Source of the DNA: Puffinus mauretanicus | Taxonomy: Eukaryota > Chordata > Aves > Procellariiformes > Procellariidae | NCBI GenBank assembly: GCA_023333565.1 | Contig: JAJKFH010003303.1 | Coordinates: forward strand, 1-64,000 | Direction of reading: 5' to 3' | DNA length: 64,000 nt | Part shown: positions 46,950 to 59,300 of the stretch, piece after piece | Layout: every line of letters begins with the position of its first letter | Position numbering within the stretch: the first letter of the stretch is position 1 | Notes under the pieces: generated by a model | What the model was told of the DNA's origin: nothing | What the model saw: only the letters and a program-made list of their open reading frames with translations | Databases searched by the model: none | Position numbers and translations under genes: made by a program

Positions 46950-47940
46950 AATGAAGACTATGCCAACATCATTAGAAGGAAGGCAGTCAGTGCTATGCTG
47001 GCCTGTTGGGTTTCCGTGGCTGCCCTCTGAGATAAGGGCATCACATAAAACCAAAATTAATTTCTTTACATCAGTATCTGCCATGGAGGATGTTGGAAAA
47101 TTCACATACTGTGCCCTTTCCTGTGACAGGTAAATCTGAAGAACTCTCTCAAACTGAAATGTAAAAAGAGGTTTTTGGAAAATACTGATGAAATGGAGAG
47201 CAAGGGATTGCCAGGATCAGGCGGGATTTCCCTAATGGCTCTGGAGGAAGAGCAGCATGGAGCTACTGAGCTGTCAATGGGGCCAGGTACTCTGCTGCTG
47301 AGATGAGCGCTGGTATCATAGAAATGGGAGGCAGCAAGTGGGACTGCAATTTTTGTAAAAGCTTAGAGCCAGGAAACTATAAAAAAGTCCAACTTCTGTA
47401 CAGAGTGAATGAGTTGCTTGAAGCTCTGATAAAGAATAGAATGGGGAGATTTGGAAAATTATATAATGGAAGTCAGTCAGATTTTCAAAGGAGAAATTTG
47501 TGGCTTGCAAATCTATTAACATTCTTTCTTGAGGATGGTAGTGAGCTAATAGTGTACTTGAATTCCCCAAATCCATGGTAACCTCCCTCCCAGCCTTCGT
47601 TTCCCAATCTTTTAATCAGAAATGCACACAAACCTCCTTTTATGCATTGATAACACAGATTCCTTAAGAGCTTTTGTTGATTTTTTTTTTCGAGACTGGG
47701 AAAGAGGTTACCATGGAGTTACCTACGGATGGGCGAGCAGACAGTCCCGTGCATTTGGAAAAGAGGATGAAGAGTAAGGTGTCAATGTTTGCACATCATA
47801 CATAATGTCTAAAGGTAACTAAAAAAAAAAAAAAGCTAATGGAGCACTGCAGAAGGGTCTTATGATGTTGAGTAAGCGGATGACAAAATGGCAAGTGGCA
47901 TTCAAGGAAAAGTGCCACAGGCAAAGGGACTTGCAGGGGG
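46950..47940 (+). mobile_element. Decayed LINE reverse-transcriptase remnant (CR1/L3-like)
   Basis: Ordered scraps of LINE ORF2 appear on the plus strand. They are a segment near 47060-47100 (ATTTCTTTACATCAGTATCT then GGAGGATGTTGG), the GNYRPVSL-like block degraded to PGNYKKVQLLYRVNELLEAL (about 47370-47430), and LANLLTFF (about 47503-47526). Next come a remnant of the catalytic FADD box at about 47788-47799, where both Asp codons now read as His (FAHH), and a KWQVAFKEKCH-like block (about 47887-47919). Order and spacing fit non-LTR reverse transcriptase. Many stops and frame changes show it is old. The clade assignment is from memory of consensus shapes, not an alignment. Confidence 0.6.
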
Positions 47941-47949
47941 AGCAGGGCA

Positions 47950-48870
47950 GGCACAGCGGTGGCCCTGAAATGGGCTGGTGCTCGGCGAAGGAGCCTCCGC
48001 CGCTGCAGGCGGGTGCCTGGGCAGGCTGGCTCAGCACCCAGCAGCGGTGGGAAAGGCACCCAGGCTGCTTGGAAGGGGAAAGGGTGCAGAGCGGAGGTTT
48101 GCCGTGGCTGCCTGCCGCTGTGTCTGCAGGCCTGCCTGGGCTGCCTCCAGCGGTGCGGGGCTGGACGGGAGAGACCCAGCGGGAGAGACCGGACAGATGC
48201 TTCGGCTGCGGATGGAGCTGGCGGCGGGCAGGAGCGCGCGCCGCGGGGGGCGTGAGGAGGCGGACGAGGGGCTCCTCCGGTGACCGCTGATGGAGTCCCG
48301 GTCCTTCGGTACCCACCGAAGGTGATCGTGCAGGCGCGTCCGGAAGGGAAAGGGGGGCAATGCCCGCCGTCTCCCCAGGCCCCCCTCTGGGGGGCTGCGG
48401 GGTCCGCCCGCCTCCGCCCGCCCCGTGCCCCGCCCCGCGCCGCCGCCGCCTCCCGCCCTCGCCCCGCAGAGCCGCGCACAGCGCCCGCCGCCGCCGGCCG
48501 GCCGGGGGGAACGGGGAGCACCGGGCCGGGCCGGCATGGCGGGGGCGGGCGCTGCGGGGCGGAGGCACCAGAGGCGGCGGGCCCGGGCTGAGCGCTGAGG
48601 GCGGCGGCGGCAGCGGCGGGCCATGGGGGCGGCGGCGGCGGGGGGCTGCGGGTGCCCTGCCCTCCCCGCCCGCCACGCCGCACCGCCCGCCGCGCCGCCC
48701 GCCTGAGGCTCCGGGGGGTTTCGGAGGGAGCGGCGGCGGCGGAACCCAGGTGAGCCCTTGTCCCGGGGGGCGAGCGGTGCCTGCTGGGATGTGCGGCGGC
48801 AGGGAGACCCGTCGGTGTTGCGCTCCGTCGGGGGTGCTGGCAGTTCGCGGGAGTTAGCTGGCTTACCCCG
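47950..48870. promoter_or_regulatory. CpG island, probable promoter of the next plus-strand gene (FRMPD3 by synteny)
   Basis: CpG density is very high between about 48170 and 48760, with GC boxes (GGGGCGG, CCCGCCCC) and no TATA box. Open frames of 280-380 codons on both strands reflect the lack of stops in GC-rich DNA, not proteins. In human the gene after DNAAF6 in this orientation is FRMPD3, a FERM and PDZ domain scaffold protein. No FRMPD3 coding sequence is visible to prove it here. Confidence 0.7.
48500..48749 (+). other. Probable untranslated first exon ending in a splice donor
   Basis: In the densest part of the island the sequence GGAACCCAG is followed by GTGAGCCC at 48750, a near-perfect donor. 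ATGs at 48536 and 48623 lie in short frames without conserved features, so the exon is probably 5' untranslated. The left boundary is nominal, since the transcription start cannot be placed. Confidence 0.4.
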
Positions 48871-51800
48871 GGGATGCGCTGGCTGGAGCAAGTGATTGCG
48901 AGGAGGCAGGAGGCCTGCCGTCTCCTCCCCAAGCACTTTCTAACACCCTAATGCCAGGCGGCTCCGTGTTTCCCACGTCGTGTCGGCAAGGATGCCCAGC
49001 TCCCCGGGCTCTAGGTGCCCAGAAGCCGCCAGTAGCATGGAGGTGCTGGAGCAGGGCTCTGCCTCGTCCTCCTGCGAGAGCCCGGACTGCAGGGTCAGCT
49101 GGAGACATGCATGTGGCCTTCCGCAGGTGCCAGGGTGGTGATGGAGTATCTCCTTCCTGGCCGTCCCGCTGCTCCATCTCCCTGTCACAGCCTCAGTGGC
49201 CCCCGGACGGTGTATCTGCGGGAGGCACGCGCCGTGATGCACAGAAGGAGGAATCTGGTTTGCGGGGCTCCCATGGTCTGAATCAGATCAGTGCTGCTGA
49301 GCACCGCTCTCACCTGAGATGGCTTTCCCCATCCCAGGGCCCCTGGCCAGGGCAAGGCTGTGCAGAGAAAGTGGAGCACAGGGCAGGGAGCTCCACCGCT
49401 GCCCCCCAGGTCACCTTGGTACTCTCTGGGGTGGCGACGTTCTCGTTGTTAGTCCAGTATTGTGGCAGTCGCCGTCATGGATCGTGGCTGATTGAGCTGA
49501 AAGAACAGAAGTGAACGCACTTGGCTTCTGGCTTGGGGCTTATTTGGGTTTTTTTCCTCATTTCCCTGTTCTAGAGCAATTTGGATGGGATGAGTTTTCC
49601 TCCTTGTCGGCAGCAGGACTGGTAGAGACGTGGCTTGCTTTTCGGGAAAAGCGATTTGAAAACATTTGCATCTTTCTCTTCTCTCATGACAACCAGTGAG
49701 CTGTGTGCCACCTTCCACCTTTCTGTGCCTCATTTTCCACATGTCTACAAGGGAAGGGTGGAGGAAAGAAAAGCTGGTTTGCACCAGAGCGGGATGGGAT
49801 GTGTGTTCTTGTGTGTGAAAGCCTCGCTGGGCACAAGGCTGCCGCGAGGGCAAGAGAGGTTCTGGGTCAGGCCCAAGGGAGGCTGAGCCTGTGGCCCGTT
49901 TCTGGGTGGAGGCAGGTGCTAAGGGCAGGGGAGGGCTGGCACTGCCTCTGTTCTGGGCAGAGACCTGGGCAGGATGCTTCCCTCTGCTTAGCAGCCCTCC
50001 AGACTCATCTGTGCCCCTGCGTGAGCTGCTGGCATCCATGTCATCCTGCAGCGAGGAGTTCATGCCGCACCTGAGCAGCAAACAAAAAAACATCTTTTTT
50101 TTTTTTATATTTCTTTTTTTTTTAAGAAGGGACTGCTCCAATGTCCCCTCCAGTCATCGCCTGCCCAGACAGTGCCCTCTCCCTGTGCCTTTGAGCACCG
50201 GCGGGCGACGCAGCCTGCAGCCTCCCGCTCTCTGGCTGCTCACTGAGGACCTGCTGCCGTGCTCACCCCCCCGATGCTGAACTTTCCCTTGCATTTGCTG
50301 ACACGCTGTCTGCCTCCTTCCAGCGCGGCTGTCGCCACGCAGCCGCCGGAGCGGCGGGGACGAGCCGGCGCTCGTGTCTGTAAACAGCTGCCGGCTGGAG
50401 CTGGGGTGCGACGGTGCAGGGCTGCGGTGGGGCAGGGAGCGGGCTCTGGGGACTGTGGGGGATGAGGAGCAGGCTCCGGGGGCTGCATGCACCGAGGAGC
50501 GCCTGGTGCTTGGTGAGGGCATCAGCCGAGAGCAGCTGAGCTCCTTGGGCTGTTCGATGCTGCTGCAGGAGCCCACGGGGGGAAAGCAGCCCCCCAGGGC
50601 ACCCTGGCCTGGGTCCATCTCCAGTAGCGTCGCTGCTCTCCTGGTTTGGCAGTTCAGTCTGCCGACTGCCCGCTTGATTGGCATGTCAACAGCCACCATT
50701 GTGCTCTAGCACTGCTTCGAAGCCCCAACTTCAGCATCGTTGCAGGCAATTGCTGCAGGACCCACTCGTGAAGAGGACACGGGGTGCTGCTGGCTGGGTG
50801 CTCTAGCGCAGGTAGCACCAAGCTGCTGGCACTCCACAGTCGGAGCGTGTCTGCCTCTTCCCAGGGCTTTGGCACCACTGGCACCAAGGGCTGTCCCTGC
50901 AGCAGCCCCGGCTGTTGCGGCTTGTCCCGGTGTGAAGTCCCCGATCCCGTCCTGGGGGCCAATGCAGCTGGCTGCGAGCAGCTGACTCAGCTTCCAGGAA
51001 GGCTTTCCCAGCACAGGGGAATTGGGATCACTTGTTAAGGAAGGGCCTGTGGAGCAGATGCAAAACCACATCCTCTTTGTATAGTGGTGGGTGGGGGGAT
51101 GCAACTGAAATGGGCTCAGGCTTGGTCCCTGTCTCTGTAAGCCAAGGAGCAGGGTGCTGGAGATAAGGCCGGGGAATGGAAGATGTGCCACCCGATGAGT
51201 TAGAGTGGACAGGGACCCATTGGCCTCAAGCTCCCTGAGGCAGGAGGGCGGCCTGATGCTTCCAGTGAAAAACAGTGTGCTTGTAGCGAGCTCTGGAGCT
51301 CATTTCTGGCTTGAAGTAAGCTAGTTCGAGCTTTGAACTGAAGCCTAAAAGCATAAAGCCCCACCTAGCACAGGAGAAGTCCCCGAGCAGGAAGCAGTTG
51401 GGGGATAAGGCACTGTTTGCACCAGCCGCCTTTGTGTTTTGCTTCACCGCCTGAGCTCGTGGGAGCTGACCTGCGCACTGGGGGCGAGCGGGAAGCAGGG
51501 CTCTGGGACTTGCCCGTGGGTCTGCAGAGCTGGCATTTTGCCTCCGAACGCAGCCCCGTGATACCAGGAAGATGCTTTTATGGTTTGCTTGGCAGCTGCT
51601 CCCTGGCACTGAAGGACAAAGCCTCAAGTCCTCAGCTCTGCCTTAGCACCGGTCCTTCCCCCCTCCCACTGAAATCAGCAGCAAGCCCCTCTCCTGATTC
51701 GTACCCATGAGTTCAGTGTCATTTGCCAGGGCAGCTCCAGCCCACAGGCACCACGTTTCTGGAGTGAAAAAAGTGTTTATATAATGATCAAGTCGGCTGC

Positions 51801-53244
51801 TGCCTTGAGGAGCCCGGCTGGAACAAGGCTCAGATCATCTGGATGTCTTCCACCGAATGAGCCCCTCACCATCACTGGGGCCTGGGGCAGCAGGAGTGCT
51901 CCCACCTCTCCTGCCGTGGGGCAGAAAGCAGCTCGAATCTCCTGGGGCTGAGATGCTTTTTGAGATGCTGAGATGCCGCCTTCCCCTCCCAGGGCTCAGC
52001 CGTGACATCGTTGGGTGATGTCTCAGAGCCTGCAATGGGAGGAGGGAGATGAGCTGATGTAATGGGGCCTTTTGCTCCCTGGCAGAGCAGGGCTTGTTTG
52101 GACGCTCCTGCCCATCCAGCACCCATCCACAGTGCTGTTGGGCTGCTCCAGCTTTGAAATTAGGGGACAGAGACACAGATCCACATCAGCCAGGGAGGAA
52201 TGCATGGCGACATGGAAGGAAATGTGGCACTATCCATCCTCCAGTCATGCAGCTTAGGGAAGCGGTGGCCTCAGGCACTGCCGGCTGGAAGATGCCCCTG
52301 GGTTGTTGAAGGACACATCTTTTTCCTATTGATCCAGCCTACCTAAAACAGAGTCTTTCTTCTTCTGTGGCTCCTGCTGGGGGTCTGTTCAGATCCTTGC
52401 TGCTTGGAAGGCTGGAAATCTCTGATCTGGCTGAATATTATCTCTGGGCAGTGCAGTGGCAGTCTGTTGGCATGGCAGTACTGTCCTTTGGGTTCAGCAG
52501 TGCTTTCCCTTCTGTCGTTCTCCCTCGAATGTTTGTAAGGGATGGCTCTCCTCCACAGGGAGGAGAGGGATGGCTCCTTCACAGCCTTCCCCTGCGAGGC
52601 TGGGTGAGCTCTGCTCATCCCCTGCTCTGACCTATTCTGGTGGGAGTTGTCCTTTCCCAAAAATGGAGGGCTGGAGGTGGATTGGGAGAGGCCCTATGTG
52701 CACCACAGCAGAGACTTCTCCTGCAGGCAGGACAGAGACATGGTGTCCAGAGGAGCTGCCTTTGAGGACTTGGCAGCCAACAAGTCCCTTCGACCCACTC
52801 AAAGTGATGATCAAAACACCAAGGCTGGGTGTGGGATGGTAGAGGAGCCTCAAATCCGGCACAACCACAGCTGGACTCAGGGAACGCAATGTCCGGTTTT
52901 AATTTGTGCATGGCACAGTGAGTGCTTGCACGCATTCACAGATGGGCCTTTTCTTCCCCAAGGGTGCACAGATCCTCAGCTGTGTAAAAATCAGCGTGCC
53001 TCTGCCTAGCCATACCTTGTGGTCCCTGCTGGGTTTAAAGGGACCCAAGGCTCTGGACTCGGGTCACAAAGGTGTTTGGCGTGGAGTTGCATCCCCCTTA
53101 GAAGACAGGTCCCTGCACAGCCCCATCCTGTTGTAACCCCGAGACAGACGGCCCAGTCCATCTCCAGCCCAATCCATCCCCGCCTGCACAGCCTGAGCAC
53201 GCAGGACTGATGCCCAGTGACATTGGGAACACTTCGGAGCTCCA
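48871..53244 (+). other. Putative first intron of the downstream gene, proximal part
   Basis: GC-rich with many chance frames. T runs lie at about 50095-50106 and 50113-50123. No splice-bounded exon with a PDZ or FERM signature is seen. Confidence 0.5.
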
Positions 53245-53345
53245 TCGCCATTCTCTCTCTCTCTTTTAAATTAATCAGGAGCTGGCCTCAGCAGCCAGTC
53301 AATAGTGAGATTTATCTCTTAAATAGCATTATTGATTGCCTAGGA
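53245..53345. promoter_or_regulatory. Candidate conserved noncoding element (AT-rich island)
   Basis: It includes a short CT run, then TTTTAAATTAATCAGGAGC, AGTCAATAGTGAG and TAAATAGCATTATTGATTGC. ATTGATTG resembles PBX/MEIS-type and ATTGAT-core sites. The contrast with GC-rich flanks is visible; the function is inferred. Confidence 0.28.
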
Positions 53346-55554
53346 AGCCTGGTTTTGTATTGATAGATACGTACACATGCAGACAAGCCCCATGCCAGGA
53401 CCTGGTGTTGAAAGGCACAGTGTAACGTGCAGAGATGGCTTGTCGCAGGTGGGGACATGCGTGTGTGTCCACGTGAGGGAGATGCAGCTCCCCATTGGAG
53501 AGCAAGGTGAGGCACCCCAGGATCTTTGGGTACGAACCCTTTCACATCTGTCCAGTATTATTGTGCTGCCTTGACCACTCTTGAGCTTCTGCCCCTTTCT
53601 TCTTAATATGTGACATTGTGATGCAAACACCTCTGCCAGCTTGCATTGCCTCTTGGTTTGGAGGTAGGATGCTGTATCCTTCCTTAGGAGAAGTCATGCA
53701 GATGTCTGCCCACAAATTGCATGGTCTTCTCAAAGGTCATTGACCCTGCAGGGATTCTTCACGTGGGAGACTTCAGATGTGCAAAACGAGGTCTGCTGTA
53801 GCATTGCCCAGAGGGGCCAGCTGGAGAGGAGGATGGATGAGACTGGCTGGACCCATCCTGCCAGGGAGGGTTTTTCTTTGTGTCGCTCCCCGGTCTGCCA
53901 GCGCGGGCTGTGAGCCAATGCGTGCGGGAAGCGTGGTGGGATCAGGCTCAGCTCCAAGCAGGTGGAGCCGTGGGAGTGTGACAGGGGAGACGGCTCGCTG
54001 CCGTGTTTGCTCGGGGAAAGGCAAAGTGTGCTGCCGCTCTCGAGCCGTCTCCTTCCAGGTAACGGGGAACGGGTGGAGGAGGGGTCCCGTGGGCTGTGGG
54101 GCTTCGCTGGCTTCATCTCCTCAGAGTGGCTCTTGTCCCTTGGAGGTGGCAGAGTGCTTGCAACAGCCGGAGTCGTGGCACTCTGCTCAAGGTCCCTGTT
54201 GCCTAGCTGCTTGCACTGCGCACACCTCACCTTTGTAGCGCAGGCAGTACAGTGTGGAGGCAGCCCCTAATGTGGGGGGGAGCGGGTGTTGGTACCACTG
54301 TAGGAGAGGGGCTGGGGACTGGAGCTGAGTGTAAACCGAGCTGTTGTCCTTTTAGTTTTGGGCAGCACTGCTAGACTCTCCCTGAAGCAGCACCGTGTGC
54401 TGGGAGCCTGGCTGCTCTGTCCTCCAGGGTCGTGGAGCACAGCCAAGGTGCAGTGATGCTCGTGAGAAGAATTGCAAAACCTCTTGCGAGGTTTGCTGTA
54501 GCAAAGTTCAGGCTGTGGCCATTTTGCATTGGTGCTGCAGAGCCGTACTCCCCAGCCTTGCCCGGGGCTGGGGGCCCTGCGGCTGCCACAGCAGCAAGCC
54601 TTGCTCGCCTCACCACGTGTGCAACTCACGCTCGCTCCGTGCAGCATGACAGAGCATGGCCCCATGTCCCGTACCTTGCATCCAGCCTTGCTTCGGACCA
54701 CGCTGTCTGATACTCTGCTCTCTCCTGGGGTTAGGTAAGGCTGAGGAAAACGTCAGCTGCGTTGGCACAGGCAGCTGAAATGGCACACCCAATCTGGAGG
54801 GTCGGATCACCGAGGCCTGGCAGATGGGGGCTTGGAAGACCTGTCTGTGTGTGTCACTGTATAGCTAATCAACAGGCATGGGAAGTTTTTGGGTGCTGTA
54901 CATGCATATATGTGTGTGTGTGTGTATGTATGTATATATATGTAGCACTATAGCATCTTGCTGCTGTTTGGACCCCGTAAGTGTTTTTCTAGACAATGCC
55001 TGCCTGCAGCAAGTGCCTGGTTGCCTGATCTTAGCAAGCCAATCTATGCAGGGATCTCGGGAAAGAACAGTTGGGGTTTTATGAAGCTGGCATAATTTAC
55101 AGCTAAAATAGCACACCAGAAATATGTCCAATCCAATCTCCTTTGTAATCTTGTTTTCATTTAAGCCTCCAGGGTGGTGATGGGGGGAGTAAGGAAAGCA
55201 AACTGCGAAGGGAGTTTATTACCCGTGCCAAGGAGATTTGCGTGATGCTCTGTACCAAATGACCTCAATTTGCAGAGGTTAAAGCTGGCTGTGGTGCTCC
55301 CCAGCTTGAAGGGGTGTCTCCTGCCTGTGCTGGGGGCCTTGGCTGCGAATCCTTTTGCAGATGGCTGTGTGGTATGCTTGGGACCATCCACGACGTGGAG
55401 CCATCCCAATGCCTGCTCCCGCAACCAGGCAGAAAGAGCAATGGTGATGCATCAGTGACCATCATGTTTGTATCAGCCTGGCTTGCTCACCGGGAAAAGG
55501 AATGAAATTATCTTGCTGCCATTGCCATTACGGGTTGCATTTCTCTTTAGTTTT
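53346..55554 (+). other. Putative intron, middle part
   Basis: GC-rich unique sequence plus a TG/TA dinucleotide microsatellite at 54905-54942. No exon is recognised. Confidence 0.5.
54905..54942. repeat. (TG)n/(TA)n microsatellite
   Basis: About eight TG units are followed by TATG and TA units. It is short and likely polymorphic. Confidence 0.85.
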
Positions 55555-55693
55555 CAAACCACATACTGTCCCAGATCGCCTGCCAATAGCAGGGAGCGAA
55601 CTGATAATGTAGCTGCTATTAATAAAGCAGCATTGTTACATATTCATATCAATCAGACTTCTAATTCCACAATATTTTTTAAAAAAAAAAAAA
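55555..55693. promoter_or_regulatory. Candidate conserved noncoding element followed by an A run
   Basis: It holds CTGATAATGTAGCTGCTATT, AATAAAGCAGCATTGTTACA and TATTCATATCAATCAGAC. A pure A run follows at 55681-55693. TGATAA and ATCAATCA suit GATA and PBX/HOX-type factors. Function is inferred. Confidence 0.28.
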
Positions 55694-55999
55694 GACAGTG
55701 CTTCACTGGGGCGATGGAAGAAGGTGTCAGGTGGGATGGTGTTGGAGATGCATTTCACCAGCATTGGCAGAACCTGTTCCCCTCACCTTTCTTCTCTTGG
55801 GAATTCCTGTGCTGAGCTGGCCCTAGGTCCTTGCCCACTCCTCCCTCGGCCTTCCTTCTCCCCAGCAGCACCGAGCTAAAAGGTGGAATCCCAAAGGCGG
55901 TTGTGGGATCCCTGAAGCACTGTCACCATAGGGAAACAGGAGCGGTGCGAGACGGAGGAGCGCTGAATTCAGGCGGGTGTTTGGCAAGAACGGCTCGGT
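55694..55999 (+). other. Putative intron, short GC-rich gap
   Basis: About 300 bases between two AT-rich islands. I see nothing in it. Confidence 0.5.
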
Positions 56000-56345
56000 G
56001 CTCTTCTCCATTTTATTTCACAATTTTACATATTATGTAAATTAAAAAGCAAAGTATGGAAAATCTGGGTATAAATCTGGGATGTATATATGTTTGTACA
56101 GCCATTAGAGAGGAAAGTATATCACAGAATCCTGGCCAATGGATAAATATACTTACGCTGCCATTCCTGCAAGAAAATATGCTTTTTGTCATTGCTACAG
56201 TATAAAAAAAAAGTGCTGTCTCCAAAACTAGCAGCCGTAAATTGGAAGAGATACCTAATTATTCATAGAGTATTACGGAGATGTCGGTAAATGACTTCAC
56301 CATTAAGGCCACATTGAGACTTGCCCATAAAGCAAAACCCTCTCT
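56000..56345. promoter_or_regulatory. Candidate conserved noncoding element, the longest AT-rich island
   Basis: About 350 bases of AT-rich DNA with sharp edges, in flanks that are far richer in GC. It includes CCAATGGATAAATATACTTA, AATATGCTTTTTGTCATTGC, ACCTAATTATTCATAG and GGTAAATGACTTCACC. ACAAT/ATTGT, TAATTA and TGACTTCA cores suit SOX, homeodomain and AP-1-like factors. Low CpG and lack of coding potential fit an enhancer better than an exon. Function is inferred. Confidence 0.35.
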
Positions 56346-59300
56346 CTCACTTCTTAATGATTGAATTCCATGTCCAGATTTGGCCAAATAAATCTTGCGA
56401 GGCCAAGCAGGTTTTCCGTGAACGCTGGTCTGGAAACTCGCCCTTACCCTCTGGCCGGGAACATTTTGAAATGCAGCCGTGGGATCTCCGAGTCCTCCCG
56501 ACAAGCCCCATGGTCCCCAAGCTTTTCCTGGCTCTCTTGTCCCCGGTGTATGTCGGAGCAGCTCCCATCTCACCTCTGCTTCCTCCGGCTCGCAGCGCAT
56601 GCCAGGATCGGGATCATGGTTGTTCCACCGGGTTCCTAGCGCTGGCAGCCCCGGGAAGCGGGCTGGCGTTGAGCCCTCCCGACAGCGGCTTTCAGTTGCT
56701 GCAGCAAACAGTTTCCAAGCAACTCGGAGGCTGCTGGTCTAAAAGGACTCTTGGTAGAGGCATGTAATATTAACGGGAGTTATTAAAAGGAGCAACGCTA
56801 AAAAGGACGCGGGAAGGGCAGCCGATCTGGTGTAGCCAATATCCTTCTGCCATCACTCATATCATAAGTGCTTTAACAAACCTGGAGGCATGTCTCAGCT
56901 GAAATGCCTACAGAGGCCTGGCAAGACTCAGGCAGCTCTGGTTCCCAGCCTGCTCCTACGAGTGCTGCGGGCAGGCTGGGTCCAGGGCACTGCTCTCCTG
57001 CTAGCTCTTCAGCTGGGCACTGGGACAGGTGCAGAGGATGCAAAAGATGTGGTCCTGCACAAAAGATGTGCCTCCAGCCTCCATCCAGCTTTGGGACCTT
57101 TTTTGAGCAGATCTGTTCCCTGGTGTTGCCCGGCTGTGGCATAGCCTACAGCGAGCGCTCTGTTCGCCTGGGAACAGATGGATCAGGTGGGTCCGTCTCC
57201 ATGCGTAGATACCCAGCCTCGGTCCATGCCCTGCCGTGCGTTTCCTCTCTGGAGGCTTAACTGCTTCTTTCAGGTCATATTTCCTTGCTCTGCCTCTCCT
57301 TATTTCCACTATTTTGATGCTCCCTTGCATCCTGCACCCACTTCCGACACTGTTTGCAGCCACCTTTGAGCATCCCTCCCCCTCTCTTCATCTTTGTTGT
57401 TGCTTGCTCCCATTGACTTTGGGCTGCAATGCAGGGGCTTGCCCATGTGAAGACCATGGACTGGTCATTACTGAAAATTACCATGCAGCGCTGCGTTCGG
57501 GTGGAGACATCAATGGGAAGGCACTGTCCACAGGCACTTGAAGCAATCTGTCCCTCCTCGGGGAGCGGTTTGGAGATTGCTCTCTCCATTCCTTTACAAG
57601 CACGAGCTGGAAATGCTCCTCCTGCTGCTGCTCACGTGCCGGGAGGCTGATGCGGTGCTGGTGGGAGGGGGGCTGGGAGGTCGGCAGGAGCATGCTGCCA
57701 TCAGCGTATACAACCAGCCCGCCTTGGCTGTCACATCCCTCCTCCCAGCTGCTGGGGTTGGACCCAGATCTCTCTGGAGAAGACTTGAGATGGTGTCTGG
57801 GTGGTATCTACCGGGGCTGGCGACCGTGCAAGCCTCTCCCAACCCAGTGCTGCGCTCTGACCAGGGACTGGGAGTGATCTAGCGGCTCTTTGTCATATGA
57901 GTGATGGGTGTCTCTAAGTGGGCTGGCAGCAAAAATCCCCAAACATCTCCAGAGGACCACGATGGTGCCTGGAAAAGTTCAGATACAACCCAGGGGGATC
58001 TTACTGCCTGGATGCCTGAGCTGTTTTTCCTGAGGGCAGTGAAAATACAGGCTGCAGCTTGTTGGCCTGGGGAGATGGGTGGTGTGTGGGCAGCTGAGGG
58101 GTTTGGCTGTCTGCAGAAAGCCCCTGTAGGATTGCTCTGTGTTCATAGGAGGAGGCACAGCAGGATCTCTGCCTTCATCCCCATCAGCAAAAGCATGGGG
58201 AGGAGTGCCGGGACACTTCCCTGTAGCTAGCTGATGTCAATGGGAGAGACGAGCAGCACCAGCAGGGCTCCTTCCAGGTCTTCTGAACCCCCAGGAGCCT
58301 GAGCCCGAGGGAGGAGAGACCCCATGGCGGAGCTCACCAGGATGTGAGCTCTGATCCCCAAAGCTAAGCCCTTTCTTTGGCAGAGTGAGTGAGTGTGGCT
58401 GGGAGGTGACAGGCAGCCGGAAACAAGTCCGCCTTGTCCACACCGGAGTCTGGAGCTCCGTTCCCAGCAGACAGACCTGCACACTCCTCCATAAGCCATC
58501 TCTGGTGTGAAGCCACGAAGTGCCAGCGTGCCGGAGCAGTGTCCTGCTCTCACAGCACCACCAATGCTGTGAGCGGATCTGCCATCCTCCCTGCCTCCAG
58601 CCGCCCACAGCTGGTGTTAAGGCTCCATGCTAAGATAAAGGCTCAGCATCTCCTCAAACCCATCCCTTGGTTTGGATGCCACAGCAGCAGGGGTGGGGTG
58701 CTGGGGGTGGCCTAGCGGGGTTGCTGGGCAGAAGGAAGGTGGTGGAGCAACCTGCGGGATGCTGAAGCAGGCAGGAGTGGGGTGCTGGATGGGAGGGAGG
58801 ACCAGGCGCTGCCACCCGGTTACGTGGTCCCCAGCATTGTGTAGCAGTCAAGGCCAGGCTTGTTCCACCTGAAGTGGGTAGAAACTGAGGTTAGTCCTGC
58901 TGGGTGGACTGGCACCTCCAGCAAGCCCCTTGCTCCCCCAGCAGAGCACAGGATGCTTGATCTTGGGAAAGAGTAAGAGAGTTAGAGCCAACTGAGAGAA
59001 GACAGGAGCTGTATCAGTAGCAGGTGGGATTACTGGTGTCGCAGGGGATCTGCAAAGTGCCTGCGCTGTTTGCTGTGGTTATACATAGCAGGAGGCATCT
59101 GGCTTTTCTCACCTTGTCCACAAATTTAACTTTCTGTCTCTCCTGAGGTAGTGTGAGCTCAGGTCAGAGGGAAGATAAGGAGGAGGTGGTTTTTTGCTGA
59201 TCAAAAGCAAATCCAACACATATGTTGCTGTGAACAAACACTGGCATCGCAGGAGTGCTAAGAGGCCAAACATGGCTTTCTGTGGTAGAGGAGACCTGCC

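Noticed and set aside
47796..48936. Open frames of 285-378 codons on the minus strand over the CpG island
   Set aside because: GC-rich DNA has few stop codons. The products are Pro/Arg/Ala/Gly low-complexity, overlap each other in several frames and show no domain or splice structure.
54905..54942. TG/TA repeat as a functional Z-DNA element
   Set aside because: It is a short ordinary microsatellite with no supporting context.
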